This document shows, piece by piece, positions 1-12,140 of a stretch of DNA of 64,000 nucleotides (positions are counted from its first letter, which is position 1; every line of letters starts with the position of its first letter). The stretch covers positions 109,569,725 to 109,633,724 of the forward strand of contig NC_031770.1 in NCBI RefSeq assembly GCF_001522545.3, written 5' to 3'. The position numbers and the translations under genes were made by a program. The stretch is from Parus major. Taxonomy: Eukaryota > Chordata > Aves > Passeriformes > Paridae. A model generated the notes under the pieces. That model was not told where the DNA came from. It saw nothing but the letters and a program-made list of their open reading frames with translations, and ran no database searches.

Positions 1-39
1 TGCAGAGTCCCCAGTCCATCCTTCACCTGAACAGGGTAA
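1..39 (-). CDS. PKHD1: PKHD1 exon 9, truncated by the window edge
   Basis: After the acceptor CTCTCCACAG the frame set by exon 8 reads YPVQVKDGLGTL (human YPIQEDHGLGTLQ). The exon continues to the left of the window. Confidence 0.88.
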
Positions 40-3000
40 CTGTGGAGAGACAAAGGACTTCACTGAGCCCTGGGAGCAAAAAACAAGCAAAACATAGTAG
101 AATCAACTAACCAATGGAAGATGTGGGCTTATACACCCAAGATAGTCATGGTTTGCTGTCTTTATTTCTTTATTTATCTTTGTTTCATCTTTAGAAACAT
201 GGGAGTGAAGCAGGTGAGATGGGAGAGGAAGAACCCATCTTGCCACTGATGATGAAGAGTTCAGGAGCTTAGGAGAATGTCTCCCAGCAGCAGTGCTTTG
301 TTTGGCTCCCTAACATCTATTTCTAGAAGGTGATGCTGTTGGTGGCCTTCAGAACCCCCCCTTGAAATAAAAAACTGAGCAGGGACAAATGCAGGCAACA
401 AGGGGAGGGTGAATAGAAGGACAAAAATGTTCCACCTCTACCTGCTCCTCTGCAGGTTCCTAAACTGTGAGAATGAGCAGGTAATTAAAACAGATGTGCT
501 GGCACTACATCAACCCTCTGGAGTCATGGAATGACACAATTCCCATCGTTAACTCACATTTACATTCAAGTGGCTGAAGCTGCAGAAAGCCAGCAGCCCT
601 CACCCACCCCATCACAGACCATAACTCCCCAGGGTCTGTCTCCACTTTAAGCCAAAGCAGAAGAGTTCCTCCAAAAACCACATTTTTTTTGTGCACAAGC
701 TGTGCTGAGCCCTTGCACCAACACAAACCCAAAGTAAAGAAGAACTGACGTGCTTCCAGATCTCCTGTCAGCAAAAGAGCAGAGACTGCTCCATCCATCT
801 CCTTCTGAGGTAAGAACAGCTGGCCTGGGCAAAAGAATAAACAGGAAAAATATGATGTGATGCAGATGAAAACCTGATCCTGTTAAAATCAGCAGCCAGC
901 ATTCATTGAGGAAAAACACTACAAACAACTTCCAGCAGAAATCACCCAAGCTCCTGATAAAAAATTTAAATATCTGTTCCTTAAAGAATCAATATGGGAC
1001 AACTTCCACTGGAGAGGAGGAAGAAGGTGGGTGGAATAAATTCAGATTAATTAGCAGAATAAGCAAAGGCTGGCAATGATTGCTTGAGAATTAACAGGCA
1101 ATTAAAGGAAATAGGTAATTAAAACCTGTAATGCAAACACTTTGTGCTGACCCATCCCTCACAGTGCAGTTTTCTATGGCCCATGTTTCAGAATGCAGTT
1201 TTATGAGGTTTTTTTCCTTAAAGAGCTTGCTTTTACTAATACAGGTGGCTGATATTGAGAAGATTTCCTTTTTATGAAGACTTAAAACAAAAATCAGTGC
1301 TTCCAAATGTTTTTTCAGCACCACTGGACCAGTGCATCCCATACAAAGCATGGAAAAAGGTGCAGAACACACTTGAAAGTATAAAAAAAATTCCTTTTTT
1401 TTTTGCTCCAGATCCTGAATCAGCATGACTGAGTGACAGAGTGCTCTGGTCAAGTCTGAGTCTCCACCTGGTACCTATTTCCTAACACACCAAAAATGGG
1501 CAAATTATTCATGTGAAGCTGCAGAGGGAACCTGTTTGGTATGCTGGGATTTTGAGGCTGTTTCCTTTTGGTGAGGCTGAGCTGTAAATGAATAATCTGG
1601 CAGCAGAGCACTGCAGGCACGTCCAGCCTCACCCAGACAGAGCAGCCTTTCTTCCCTCTGATCAAAGGTTCCACCACAGGCAGGTAAAACAATAATTGAT
1701 ACCAAACAAAGGATGCTGATGTGCACAGTGTAGGGGTGGCATGGCAGGAATCTGCACTGGACTTTCCTTCACAGGAAGGAAACTTTCCTTCAGCAAGGAG
1801 TTTAATCACTTAGCAAAAGACATTTCCAATCAGTTTGAGAAGTTAAAAAGCATCTCATTGTTAAATATCTGCTGCTTCAATTAAAAATTTAACTACCAAG
1901 GATACATGTCTTTCCTGGCTCCTGAAATGATCCTTAAACTCCCAGCAGAGTAACTATGGATTAATAGTTTAGCTTTAAAATACTTACCTGGGCTTAGTTC
2001 TTCACTGCCATTGGCACAGAAATTATAAATTAGCATTTGATAATATATCCATGCATATGGAAATACATATGACACACAGCAGGACAGTATTGATGCTCAT
2101 TTTGGATTTACTGTGTTTAAACAGGCTGCTGTCCTAAAATAAGGTTTTTTTAAACCTAGCTGCTTTTCTCTGTTGCATGTTACCAGAGAAGCAACATAAA
2201 AAAAAAATAATTATCAAACCTCTGAGAACAAGAAAACAAATACAGAATGTTTAAAGCACTGAACAACAAAGCCTTTTGTCTCAAAATACTTCTCCTTAGT
2301 CTTCTGGCTCACCAGAGCATCTGCTTCAAACTAATAGGTTTTTTCCCTCTAAAAAAATGCAAATGGAAAGGGGAAAATTTATTTAACTTTTCGACTCTGA
2401 CATTATTTTAATTAGTTAAATTTTAATTTGCTAGCCAAAATAAAATCTACAGCAGCCAGCTGCAATTACAGTACAATTCACACTGAGCTGTGATTGACTG
2501 TGCTGCCAGTAAACAAACCAACCAGCTTAATGGACCAGTTGCAATTAGATTAACAAAGTTTGCTGGAGCCCAACTCATGAGCTGCAATAAACCACAAAGG
2601 AAGTAAATGGCAATTCTGGGCCAACTGGTTGCAATTTATTGCTGTCGAGGAGGCTGATGGAAGAAATGCCAATTTACAGGGACTGCAGCAGATAGCTGAG
2701 TGTTCATAATTACCCATCAATATAATCCACATTGAAGTCCAGGGTCTCGTATCTCCCAGCAATTGTCTTCCCATGGATCTGTATTAAATTTCCTGTTTAA
2801 GAGGAAATGGAAATTGAAGAGACTCTTTTAAAAGCAGAGTTTTATTTGCAGATTTTGTGAGCTGAACAAAAGGAATTTGTGGTCTTTATGGATTTTGCAG
2901 AGGTTCCTGCACTGAACATACTTTCAGCTTTTACCATGGATCAAGATGATTTTGCACTTAATTCACTTTTCTCAAAGCACATGTCTTTGTTTCCCACCAA

Positions 3001-6000
3001 AAACACCCAAATTCTCTATTTTTTTTCTTTTTGCAGATCTGTATTTGAACTGAGCTGACAATTTCTCCACAATTCTTTTGTTAACTAAACCCCACTTTCT
3101 AACCCAATTCCACTGCAGAACCTCATGAGATAACCAAAATTACATGGTAATCATTTGTACACCTGACAGGGTGAAGGTCTAAAGAAGGACCTGGACATAT
3201 CTGTGGCCAGATTTTCTTCCTGTTCTTCACTCTCAGTGGGAGGTGAAACATCCATCCAGACAACACACAGAAACTGCCATACTGACACCCTAAAGCAAGG
3301 CTTGAGAATCTAGGGCTGAACTACACCTGAAAACAATTGGAAATTAAGGATTGATTTAAATTGAGCCTCATCTGTGTGATATAATCATCCATGTGACTGT
3401 CTTGAACTCTTGAAAGACCAAAATATTTTGATTAATCTGGACTTTGAGGATCAAACTTTCAATTTTCTCTAATGAAACCTGGAAATACAGAAATAATAGA
3501 AATTGGGGGGGTTGGTGGATCTGCTATATTCCAGCTAATTTTTCAGACCAAAATCAGTGAATGACTTCTCATGTAACTTTAAAGTCTGATCCAAAACCCC
3601 AATAAGCAAAAGGTCTGTGTGGCATCACAGATTAAAGAAAGGTCCCATACCTGGGGTGCCAGATGATGGATTAATTTGGTAAAGCACAGGTGTCTGCTCA
3701 GCTGAGAACTGCAAAGAGAAATTTGCAGAGAAATGTCAGCTATTCCTGCAGCAGTCCAGCCCCTCCTGACGGTGCACTGCTCACAACCAGCAGCTGCATT
3801 TCAGAGACTCACACATCTGATCTTTGCAGCAGAGTCCTGCTCTGGGGAGGGAATAAAGAGAATTACTTCCCTCTTACCCCCTCTCCATTCAGAGCCAAGA
3901 TTATTGATATTTTTACATCTTTTTTTCTGCCCAAATAGCCCACCCTGGCTTGATCCAGTGTCAGAAGACACAGTTTAATACATGCAGTGTATCAATTTTC
4001 TAAGTTCTACCAACTTTCTAGGTCATGCTTTAGCTGAAGTTAAAACCTGTATTTTATCTTGAGTGGTGACACCATTTTTCTTCCCAATATTATATCCTTT
4101 AGAACAATTTCATCATCACAGATGTGAAAAGCTCCAGCCACTCTTTGGCAAGCTTGTTGGGTGCCTTAAAGCAGTGGGGCAAAGACTTTGTCTTGGCCCA
4201 TCTCACAGCAATACAAGAGATTTTTTGGGGGAAAGGACCAGCTTCACCTCTGAGGAAAAAAACCTTGAAAATCATCAAGTCCAACCATTAATCCAACACA
4301 GCTAAATCCAGTAAAACCTATCCCCAAATGCCACATTTGCAGGGCTTTTCAATCCCTCCAGGGCTGGTGTTTGACAATCCTTTGGGGCAGAAATTTTCCA
4401 TAATATCCAACCTAAACCTCCCCTGGTGCAATTTGAGGTGATTTTCTCATCCTGTATCTTGTAACATGGCAGAAGAAGAGTCCAACCCCCACCTGGCTGC
4501 ATCCTCCTGCCAACGAGGTTTGGAGAGTGAAAAGGTCCCCCCAGAGCTTCCTTTTCTCCAGGCTGAGCCTCCCCAGCTCCTCCCTCAGCTGCTCCTCATC
4601 AGAGCTGTGCTCCAGACCCTTCCCCATCCTTTTTGGACATGCTCATCTTCCTCACCTCCTTTATGACCCCCTCATGTCCTCACTGGCACTTACATGTGCT
4701 GCTCACAGCCCAAGAAATACCATACAAAATTAATTTGTTGCATTAATTCAAAGATACCATTGCATATGTCGAGTTTCTTCCTGAGCTTTCCTTGAAGCCC
4801 ATTTCCCTTTCAGAGCTCAGCCTTTACCTTCCCTCCTGCTCATGTTAAAAATGAATGAGCAGCCACAAATTCCTCCAGCAATGGCTATTGGGGTGAGAGA
4901 TACAAGATTTGTACCTTTATCTGTGATACCTGGCTCTGGCATCCAAGAAAGCACTGAATTTCATATAACACCATGAAAACAACTGTTAAATAGAAAAACT
5001 AAGAGTGTGTGTAAATTAGAGAGTTTTCTTAAGTCACTGGGTGAGAAAGTTAAACTTCAAGGTTTAAGCTAGTTTAGAAAATAAGAAGTAAGATGGAGGA
5101 ATTAAGGCGTTGTCTCTTTTCCTTCTTCTTTCTTCTTCATCTTCTTCATCTAGAGGTTTTTGGGTAGTAGTGGGTGATTGGATAGAGAATGCAGCACACA
5201 GGTGTTGGGTCATTGGGTCACTAAGAAAAATAATTTACTTGGCATTTGTTAATTGGGTAAACAGACATATAAAAGACCTTGAAGAGGATCTTTGTTTGCC
5301 ATTTTGCACTTTTCCATCATAGTGCACATAGCTGCTTGTACTTGGTATGCATATAATGTAGATGAAAGAAGAATAAACAACCAAGTCTGAACAAGAGAAA
5401 ACTTCCTCTCTCTCATCAGTCTCAGTCCAAGGGGGAAAAAGACCCCAACCACAAATGTCCCATCAGGACAAAGGGCCACTTCTGGGGAGCAAAGGCAACA
5501 TCACACCATACCCCAGGCTGGAGAAGATGTGGTGAAAGAAGCCAAAAGCAGCATGAAATAGGGGCCACAGGATGACCCAGTGACACTTGTGAGCTGCTCA
5601 GACTTGTTGCTGCCTGCAGCAGCTTTTCCAGTCTAAGGCGGAGGCAAAATTAATTTTTAATACATGTAGCTCCCAGGGCCCAGCCTCAAAACAAAGAGAC
5701 ACATTGTGGTTTATTTAGCTTGGAATGTGCCTCATTAACAGCATCCCCTGGTGATTTTTCATCAGCTCTCTGAGCTCTCTGAATCACCCAATCACTCTTC
5801 AGCTTTAATGTGCAATTTACTCAAAATGCTGGGGTTTTTGCTCAAAATTAGCACAGAGGTGGGATGTGACTTCCAGGCACACCAGGCCTCATCCCAAAGC
5901 ACACAGTCATGGTTAAGGATTCTGTTCTGCAAGAGATTACAGATTCCCAGAATGGTTTGGGTTGGAAGGGACCTTAAGGATCACCTCATTCCACCCCCCT

Positions 6001-8635
6001 CCCATGGGCAGGGACACATTCCACTATCCCAGGTTGCTCCAAACCCTGTCCAGCCTGGCCTGGAACATTTCCAGGGATGCAGGGGCAACCACAGCTTCTC
6101 TGAGCACCCTGTGCCAGGGCCTCACATTAAAGACCTTTTTCAAACATCCAATCCAAACCTACTCTCACTTTGAAGCCATTGCCCCCGGTTCTGTCTCTAA
6201 CATGCCTTTGCAAAAAGCCTCTTTCCATCTTTTTTTAGCTTTGGGTTGGAATTGAGTGGTCCTAGAGGTCCCTTCCAACCCAAACCATTCCATGATTCCA
6301 TCCAGTTCAAGGTATTTCCTGTGACATGATGTTGAAGCTTCACTCTCTTCAATACCTTGAATTCTTTATCCTCACTTCTGTACTTGCTTGGTAATTACCT
6401 TGAAAGAATAGTTCTCTTTCTCAGTCAGATTGTTAATCACATGTCCTTTAAACATCACCTCCACGTAGTACAAACCCTCCTGGGGTGAAGGCCTAGGTGG
6501 AAGAAAATGTGTAATATTATAATATTTTTATACAAATCGTGTTTAGGAAATGCCAATTCCTTTACAGAGTCTCCATTCACTGCAAGTCCACTGAGACTTC
6601 CATAGAGCAAAGAAGCTTTACACTGTCAGCCCAAACTTCACACATATGAAGCCAAACTTTAAAATAACAGTTTAAAAGACATGTGGAAGCTCAGCAAGAG
6701 ATCACATTTAAGAGCAGAAGGTGACAGGACTGCATGGGAACTCTACCCAAATTATTGTTAATGCAAAACACAAACATTCTCATTAGGCATACACAGAAAA
6801 TAATTGTTATTCATAAGTAATAAAATAACCCAGAGCTGCCTGGATCTGCAGGGCATCTTGATCCTGCCCCATAAATTAATGCTGCATCCCTGATTCACAC
6901 AGTTTCCCAGCACAGCACCCAGCAGAATTAACTCCCAGACAAATCATAGCAGCAAAATATGGAAGAGTTAGGTCCTTTTCAGACACCCCAGTTTTCCAGT
7001 TCAACAACCCGTGTTAAAGCTATGACAGGATAGAAAACAGGCAGCTTAAACTGCCCTGCTGCTGCTTGGAACCATATTTATCTCATGTTCTATTCTCTAT
7101 CACCTTGGACAGGTCAAGGACACCAAAAGCTGATGGAGTCTCCTCCAAGATTTTCTTGGGAGTTTTGCTTCTGAGAGCTGGATGTCTACACACCTTGGAA
7201 GGTCTGATCTGGACTGCCCAAGAAGCCTCACTGTGACCCTCATGCCTCAAGGTAGCCTTGTGCTTCATGAAAGTTGAAACAAGAATAAATCAACCCAGCT
7301 TAGGAGGTGCTCAGTGAGGCCACAGTAGCAGCCACAGGAATTCTTCCAACTCCCAAACTGCCTGTGCAGACACTGAAGGAAAATGAGGATCCTGTTTGAC
7401 AGAGGGCAAGGTCTCACCCCCGGTGTAACTATGGATCATACCTTGTTCTGCACTTGATAGTGGGCAAGTCCAAATGCAGAGGAGAGACATCACAGGGCAG
7501 CCTGGGCAGGTCTGGATTCACCAGGAACACCTCCAGACAGGATGCACTGGCTGGAGAGACAGATTCTACCTGGTGGGATGTTGAGCCTAAGCAAGGAAGT
7601 CAATCAGAAGAGCTCTGTGAGGACAGGATCACCCCCAGTTGCACAACAAGCATTTTTGGAGGTACAACTCAGCTTCTCTAGGAATAATGCTTAAAGCCCT
7701 TGATCAGTTTTTTTAAAACCATATTTGTGTCATTTCACGTTGTGGTGGTTTAACCCCAGCTGCCAACTCAGCCCCACACAGCCATTAAGTCACTTTCCCC
7801 CCAGGGGGATGGGGACAGAGTTGGAAGAGTAAAAACCATGTCCCCAAGTGCACTTCCACATATCTTTTAAATCCCCCTGGTGACTCCACCACTGCCCTGG
7901 GCAACCTGTGCCAGCTATCAATCTTACAGCTGGTTCAGAAACCAACTCTCTTCTCAATGAATAAATATTCTCTGTGGAAGAGCAGAACTAGCTTTGTACG
8001 CTTGGTTTTGGGCCCAAATGGACATGACATAATTTTCTGTGATTTTTACTCAGATCTCATGTTTATCATTAGAGTTTTAAGAGCTCCAGCATCACAGGAC
8101 ATATGAAAGAAACAGATTTTCAGCTTTTCTCCAATAAAAGGGCAGGAGCAGGGAAGAAATTTCTAAAAATTTTCTGCAAAAATAAAGCAGGCATTTTGAC
8201 TTCTGTTGCTTAGAAATAAACCTTCATCAATAGCTTAGAAAATCATCATTTCAAGCTGATTTCATGCTATGAGTGTCATAGCCCATGGCTCTCTTGGTAG
8301 GGTTTGTCACTCCAACCACAAACCTCAGAAGGGAACTGATTATCTGTTATTTCTACACCCCTGGAAGTGTCCAAGGCCAAGTTAGATGAGGTTTGGAGAA
8401 ACCTGGTCTAGTGGAAGGTATCCCTGCCCATGGCAGGGGGGTGGAATGAAATGATCTTTAAGGTTCCTTTCAACCAAACCATTCTATGATTCTATTTCAA
8501 CACATACTTCATAAATTATTTATGAATATAAGTATTATTTATGAATTTAAAGCTCACCATCCATAGTGATGGAAATCCATGTTCCTCCAGCAATGCTGCC
8601 CTCATGGGGCCTGATGAGAGATGCTGAGGCTGTCC
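1..8635 (-). CDS. PKHD1: PKHD1 (fibrocystin/polyductin), 5' coding exons, partial gene
   Basis: Fibrocystin is a very large single-pass membrane protein of primary cilia and bile-duct/kidney epithelia, with many IPT/TIG domains; the window holds only its extracellular N-terminus. Seven exons on the minus strand are supported: 8558-8635, 7442-7586, 6399-6492, 3651-3708, 2714-2792, 750-824 and 1-39 (cut by the window edge). All have AG/GT borders and the phases join without a stop. Lengths 78, 58, 79 and 75 bp equal the human exon 3, 6, 7 and 8 lengths as I recall them; exons 4 and 5 (145 and 94 bp) are in-frame shorter. Recognisable blocks are GSIAGGTWISI, LPCDVSP..LDLP..KCRTR, EGLYYVEV, GRYETLDF..DYID and DGLGTL, in the order of human fibrocystin residues about 18-215. 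The gene lies beside miR-206/IL17 as in mammals. The first coding exon and promoter are not firmly identified. Identity is confident; exact borders are inferred from splice rules. Confidence 0.93.
750..824 (-). CDS. PKHD1: PKHD1 exon 8
   Basis: 75 bp, equal to human exon 8. Acceptor CTTTTGCCCAG, donor AGCAC|GTCAGT. Encodes PAVLTSEGDGWSSLCSFAD then RRSGS, matching human [24 protein letters not shown]. The human Cys after GS is replaced by Thr, made across the splice junction. Confidence 0.9.
2714..2792 (-). CDS. PKHD1: PKHD1 exon 7
   Basis: 79 bp, equal to human exon 7. Acceptor CTCTTAAACAG, donor GG|GTAATT. Encodes NLIQIHGKTIAGRYETLDF then NVDYID (human [25 protein letters not shown]). Confidence 0.93.
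3651..3708 (-). CDS. PKHD1: PKHD1 exon 6
   Basis: 58 bp, equal to human exon 6. Acceptor TTTCTCTTTGCAG, donor CAG|GTATGG. Encodes FSAEQTPVLYQINPSSGTP, the linker into the second IPT domain (human ...QTPIVHQVYPPSGVPG). Confidence 0.92.
4225..4690 (-). mobile_element. CR1 LINE fragment
   Basis: Minus-sense CR1 3' body: ATATCCAACCTAAACCTCCC, a CTTTTCTCCAGGCTGAGCCT block and GCTCCAGACCCTTCCCCA, diverged, no coding capacity. Lies in PKHD1 intron 5. Confidence 0.8.
5945..6232 (-). mobile_element. CR1 LINE 3' fragment
   Basis: Shows GAATGGTTTGGGTTGGAAGG, CCATGGGCAGGGACA and CCTGTGCCAGGGCCTCA, the reverse of the avian CR1 3' end. A second short CR1 tail abuts it in the opposite sense. Confidence 0.9.
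6238..6302 (+). mobile_element. CR1 LINE 3' tip
   Basis: GGTCCCTTCCAACCCAAACC and ATTCCATGATTCCA only. Confidence 0.75.
6399..6492 (-). CDS. PKHD1: PKHD1 exon 5
   Basis: 94 bp; acceptor CCACCTAG, donor AAG|GTAATT. Encodes PSPQEGLYYVEVMFKGHV and then INNLTEKENYSFK; NNLT and NYS are N-glycosylation sequons. It is five codons shorter than the human exon, in phase. A second AG (CCCCAG) 13 bases inside would break the frame from exon 4, so the outer acceptor was chosen. Confidence 0.9.
7442..7586 (-). CDS. PKHD1: PKHD1 exon 4
   Basis: 145 bp between TTGCTTAG and AG|GTATGA. Translation contains LEVFLVNPDLPRLPCDVSP then LHLDLPTIKCRTR, matching the LEIHLVN...[20 protein letters not shown] region of human fibrocystin. 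It is two codons shorter than the human exon. The two domain cysteines are kept. Confidence 0.92.
7739..7852 (+). mobile_element. 5' fragment of an avian ERVL-type LTR
   Basis: Begins GTTGTGGTGGTTTAACCCC and runs through a CCAGCTGCCAACTCAGCCCC-like block and a GGGGGATGGGGACAGAG block, the left edge of a common bird LTR family. It is cut off after about 110 bp and has no coding region. It lies in PKHD1 intron 3. Confidence 0.65.
8356..8496 (+). mobile_element. CR1 LINE 3' fragment
   Basis: GGAAGTGTCCAAGGCCAAGT to ATTCTATGATTCTAT tail; in PKHD1 intron 3, about 60 bp from exon 3. Confidence 0.88.
8558..8635 (-). CDS. PKHD1: PKHD1 exon 3
   Basis: 78 bp between a TTTTTGCAG acceptor and a G|GTGAGC donor. 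It starts with two bases completing a codon and encodes TASASLIRPHEGSIAGGTW then ISITMD; EGS-AGGTWI is the start of the first IPT/TIG domain in fibrocystin. Same length and phase as human exon 3. Confidence 0.92.
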
Positions 8636-10881
8636 CTGCAAAAACAAACCAGCTCCATCAGGCTGAAGGGAAATGCAAACATCTAAAACAACTTATTCAG
8701 GATGAGACACAGTGGTCTGAGAGCTGCCTTCCTGTAATCCCATCCTTTATTTCATTTCTCCTTCTCAGGCACTCAAATTAATCATGTTGCCCATCCTTTT
8801 TCCCCCCAGCTCTCCCCCATTTACAGCTCCTCTCAGGGAGGTGTTGATGCCTTCAGGGCTTGGTGAACCAAGCTACAGTGGGAGCCTCCTGTCATCCTCA
8901 AGAATTAAAGATGAAAAAATCATGTTTGCTCCTTCATCTCTCAAAGAAATGTGTTTGAGGAGTCCTGTGCACCCTCCCAGAATTAAGGCTGCCTACAAAA
9001 TATATCTTTTTCTGTCTCCAAAACAGCCTGTCCAGCTGTTTCCTTCTGAAGTCCTTAAGAAAGACAAACAGGCCTGGAAAATATCTTCATGATGTTAAGT
9101 CACCTATAATGGGCTATGCCATGTCTTTCATGAAGGCAACAAATTCCTAAGACAATTTAGGATTTATTTGGGGGACCCTCATTCTCTGAAGGTGAGAGAT
9201 GAACCGGCATCTGGCTTATTTTCATGCAGCCACTGACCAGAATTTTCCAGAAGTCATTTTACAGTGATATCCAGTTTTCTGATTAAAATTTCAAGAGATT
9301 TCCAACTCTTTAGCTTTTTGGATGCAATCTGAACATCAGCACTGATCACTGAAGCCAATTATTGGACACTTTTGCATCATGAACCCTTAATATCAACATG
9401 CAAAGACTGACATATTTACCATCAAGTGAACAAAAAACAACAGGTATGATATGAAGCCAGGTAAAACACGGAGAATTAAAAATTAATCCAGAAATCTCTT
9501 CTGTGTCTGTGGAAATAATGCCATGGAAAACCAACAATAAGGGTGGACAATGTCCAGTGTGCCACAGTCAATTTCCCACAGTTTTCAACACCTTTTAGGG
9601 GTTCTTCTCCACGTCTCACAGACAGCCACTGGATTCCACAGGTGTGCTTGGAGACAACACCTCTCCATCACCCACCTGCCAAGAATATCAGGCCAGCACT
9701 CAGCAGAAATGTTCTCCAAAGGTTCATCTTGAACACTGGATGAGGAATTCACAAGAGTCTGGCTCCAGGACCTTCCCTGTAACTTTAAAACAAACCCCAT
9801 TGGTATTCTTTGTCCTCACTGCACACCTGTGGGAGCAACAGCTGTGAACTCTCCTAATAATTTAGGAATATAAATATTTGAGTAACACATTGCAAAGTGC
9901 TCTGGGCAGAGGCCAGTGCCCTGGCACAAGTGAATGCTGCATTTCAAAGCAGGTGCAGAAAATATCATTTGGATTTAATTTTATTATCCCCTTTAGAACT
10001 TTTTCTGGCTTTACTTACCTTACTTAATTTGTTCTTCCTCCATTTCTCTGATGAGAGAAGTGCAGGGGCTCCAATACCAGCACAAGAGCTCCATCCCTTT
10101 GGCACCAGCTCTGCCAGAGGTTTCAGGCTGGGGTTGTGTCAGTCACCCTGCCCAGTGCTGAAACCCACCAGACAAGTCTCCCAAAAGGCTAAAATCCCGT
10201 CACAGACAGCTCAGAGCCATCCATTGAGGGTGCTTAATTATTAACCCAAGCTGCTTGCTGCTATTAACTGTTTTGTTCCAAGACTTTAATAACCATAACA
10301 AAAATAACCTGGTATTGTTCTTCCATTGGTACATGGTTAGGTCCACCAATAGGAGGACAATAAATCCATTTTATCCTCCTTTTTTCCCTTCTACAACATG
10401 ACAGAAAAACTGTTTCTTGATACGCTGGTAGTCTGGGACTGACTTGCACAGCAAGTGGACTTCAGGGTTCCCTTATATATTATTAATTCAATTTTCCCAT
10501 GGTATTCCCAACAGCATCTGCTGGGAATTCTGCCCAAAAGGTGTTTAGATCCCTTATCACTTCTCAAGTAGCTTTAACCCTGCAGGTCTTTTTCCCTGTG
10601 GAAAAGAGGGCAGAGGATTTTCATGGCATTATCATTCATGCCCTGGAGAGCCTTGGCTTCTGGGAAGAAGCAATCCAGCCTCCCTCAGACACTGAGCAGC
10701 ATCTCTACTCCCACACCTCTGCCCTCCTCTGCTTGGAGCCCAGATGGATTTTGAGGGAGTCTCTCAATGGGTTGCTGAGCCCCTGCCCTGGTATGGAAAC
10801 CTTCATGGAAGTTTCCACTGAAATTTGCAGGAAGCTCCCAGACCCCACAGCATAACTGAGGTTTAATGAGTTACCACACAC

Positions 10882-10906
10882 CAAACAGCAGCAGAATGTG
10901 CTTCAT
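10882..10906 (-). CDS. PKHD1: Possible PKHD1 exon 2 (start codon and signal peptide)
   Basis: The minus strand has an ATG followed by MKHILLLF and then G|GTGTGT, which gives the one-base phase exon 3 needs; joining makes MKHILLLFGTASAS, a short signal-peptide-like start. The donor is weak, and the stronger donor seven bases further on (TG|GTAACT) would be out of phase. The human exon codes 17 residues, this only 8. I found no better candidate, but the true exon may lie elsewhere in 8.6-28 kb. Confidence 0.28.
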
Positions 10907-11847
10907 GCTCTCAGCCCCAAAGGGAGGTGAAACAGGCTTGCTCAGGCCTCAATTCAGAGGTTTGGTGGCACAAAGTCACGGGCAATCAACCCTCAGGACA
11001 GCTCTGGAGCTCTGCCCAGCAGTGGAGCCAGTCGTGCTTGGTTTATTCTTAGCCAAGCCCCAGTGTCTCAGCCATGTATAGCAAATGATTACAGGAGCCC
11101 CGTGTGAGTTAACCCCATCAGTGATCTACACTCAGTTTACTCATTAGTGGAATTACACTGGAAATGTGGTCAGAGGGAAGAATAAACCTGAGGCAATTCT
11201 CAAACAAAGAAGTATTGCTAAAGAAGAGACTGTTCAAGGATGACAAACACAGCAGACAGAAGCAGGTGCTGGTAACAGGGTCCATCCATAGCCCCAAATA
11301 AAGGGATGGGCCAGGTGAAACCCCTCAGAAAACCCCCTGAGAAACAAGAGGAGACAGGGCAGGGTGCTCAGCTACAACAGGAGCCCATATCCAGCTAAAA
11401 GGCAGGACCAGAGCGGGATTACAGAGCAGTATTTCTACACCACAGCTCAGGGAGAGCACAGGGCCACAGATGAGGTTAAATTAGGCTCCTGAACCACAGC
11501 CAGGCTGGGGAGGGTGGTCCCAGGTGAGGCTGATCAGGGTCACTATGGCTTTTTGCTGCCCTCAGTGCTGCTCCCAACACACACTGTCACTCAAATTCTC
11601 TATGCCATAGTCAGCAAGAACTGTTAGTATTAGCATCCATAGCACTTTGTGATCCAATCCTAAGGAAATGTTTTATCCAGGAAAAACTCCACCAAATGTC
11701 CAAGGTTTGCAGATCAGAAGGATTTGGCTGAGATGAGAAGTTTATTCTTTGCAGAAAGTCACAGATTAAGTGAAACAATGCACAGGGAACCCTCCCCATG
11801 AGGGAGCTGAAACGTGAAAAGAAAAAAGGAAAGGGCAAGTCCAGAGG

Positions 11848-12140
11848 AGGCCACCAAGATGATTGGAGGGATGGAGCAACAAGGGGAAGGGGTTTAAACT
11901 GACAGAGGACAGGGTTAGATGGGATATTAGGAAGAAGATTTCTCTGTGAGGGTGGTGAGGCCCTGGCACAGGGTGCCCAGAGAAGCTGTGGCTGTCCCTG
12001 GATCCCTGGAAGTGTCCAAGGCCAGGTTGGATGGGGCTTGAAGCAACCTGGGATAGTGGAAGGTGTCCCTGCCCATGGCAGGGGAGTGAGACTGGAGGAG
12101 TTTTAAAGTCCCTATCATCACAAACCATTCTGGGATTCCA
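11848..12140 (+). mobile_element. CR1 LINE 3' fragment
   Basis: GATGGGATATTAGGAAGAAG, GGCACAGGGTGCCCAGAGAA and CTGCCCATGGCAGGGG, ending CATTCTGGGATTCCA. Confidence 0.9.

Larger units (their letters stand above)
40..6398 (-). other. PKHD1 introns (human introns 5-8)
   Basis: The intervals 40-749, 825-2713, 2793-3650 and 3709-6398 are AT-rich intron sequence. Beyond the CR1 fragments listed separately I see no conserved or coding signal in them; the open frames present have no splice support or family motif. Confidence 0.7.

Noticed and set aside
8040..8190. Minus-strand SCDAGALKT segment, considered as a PKHD1 exon
   Set aside because: The phase required by exon 3 gives an immediate stop, and no usable donor follows.
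9346..9537. Minus-strand segment with NSPCFTW..IPVVFCS, first considered as PKHD1 exon 4
   Set aside because: Splice phase did not fit exon 5, and a far better match (LPCDVSP, KCRTR) was found at 7442-7586.
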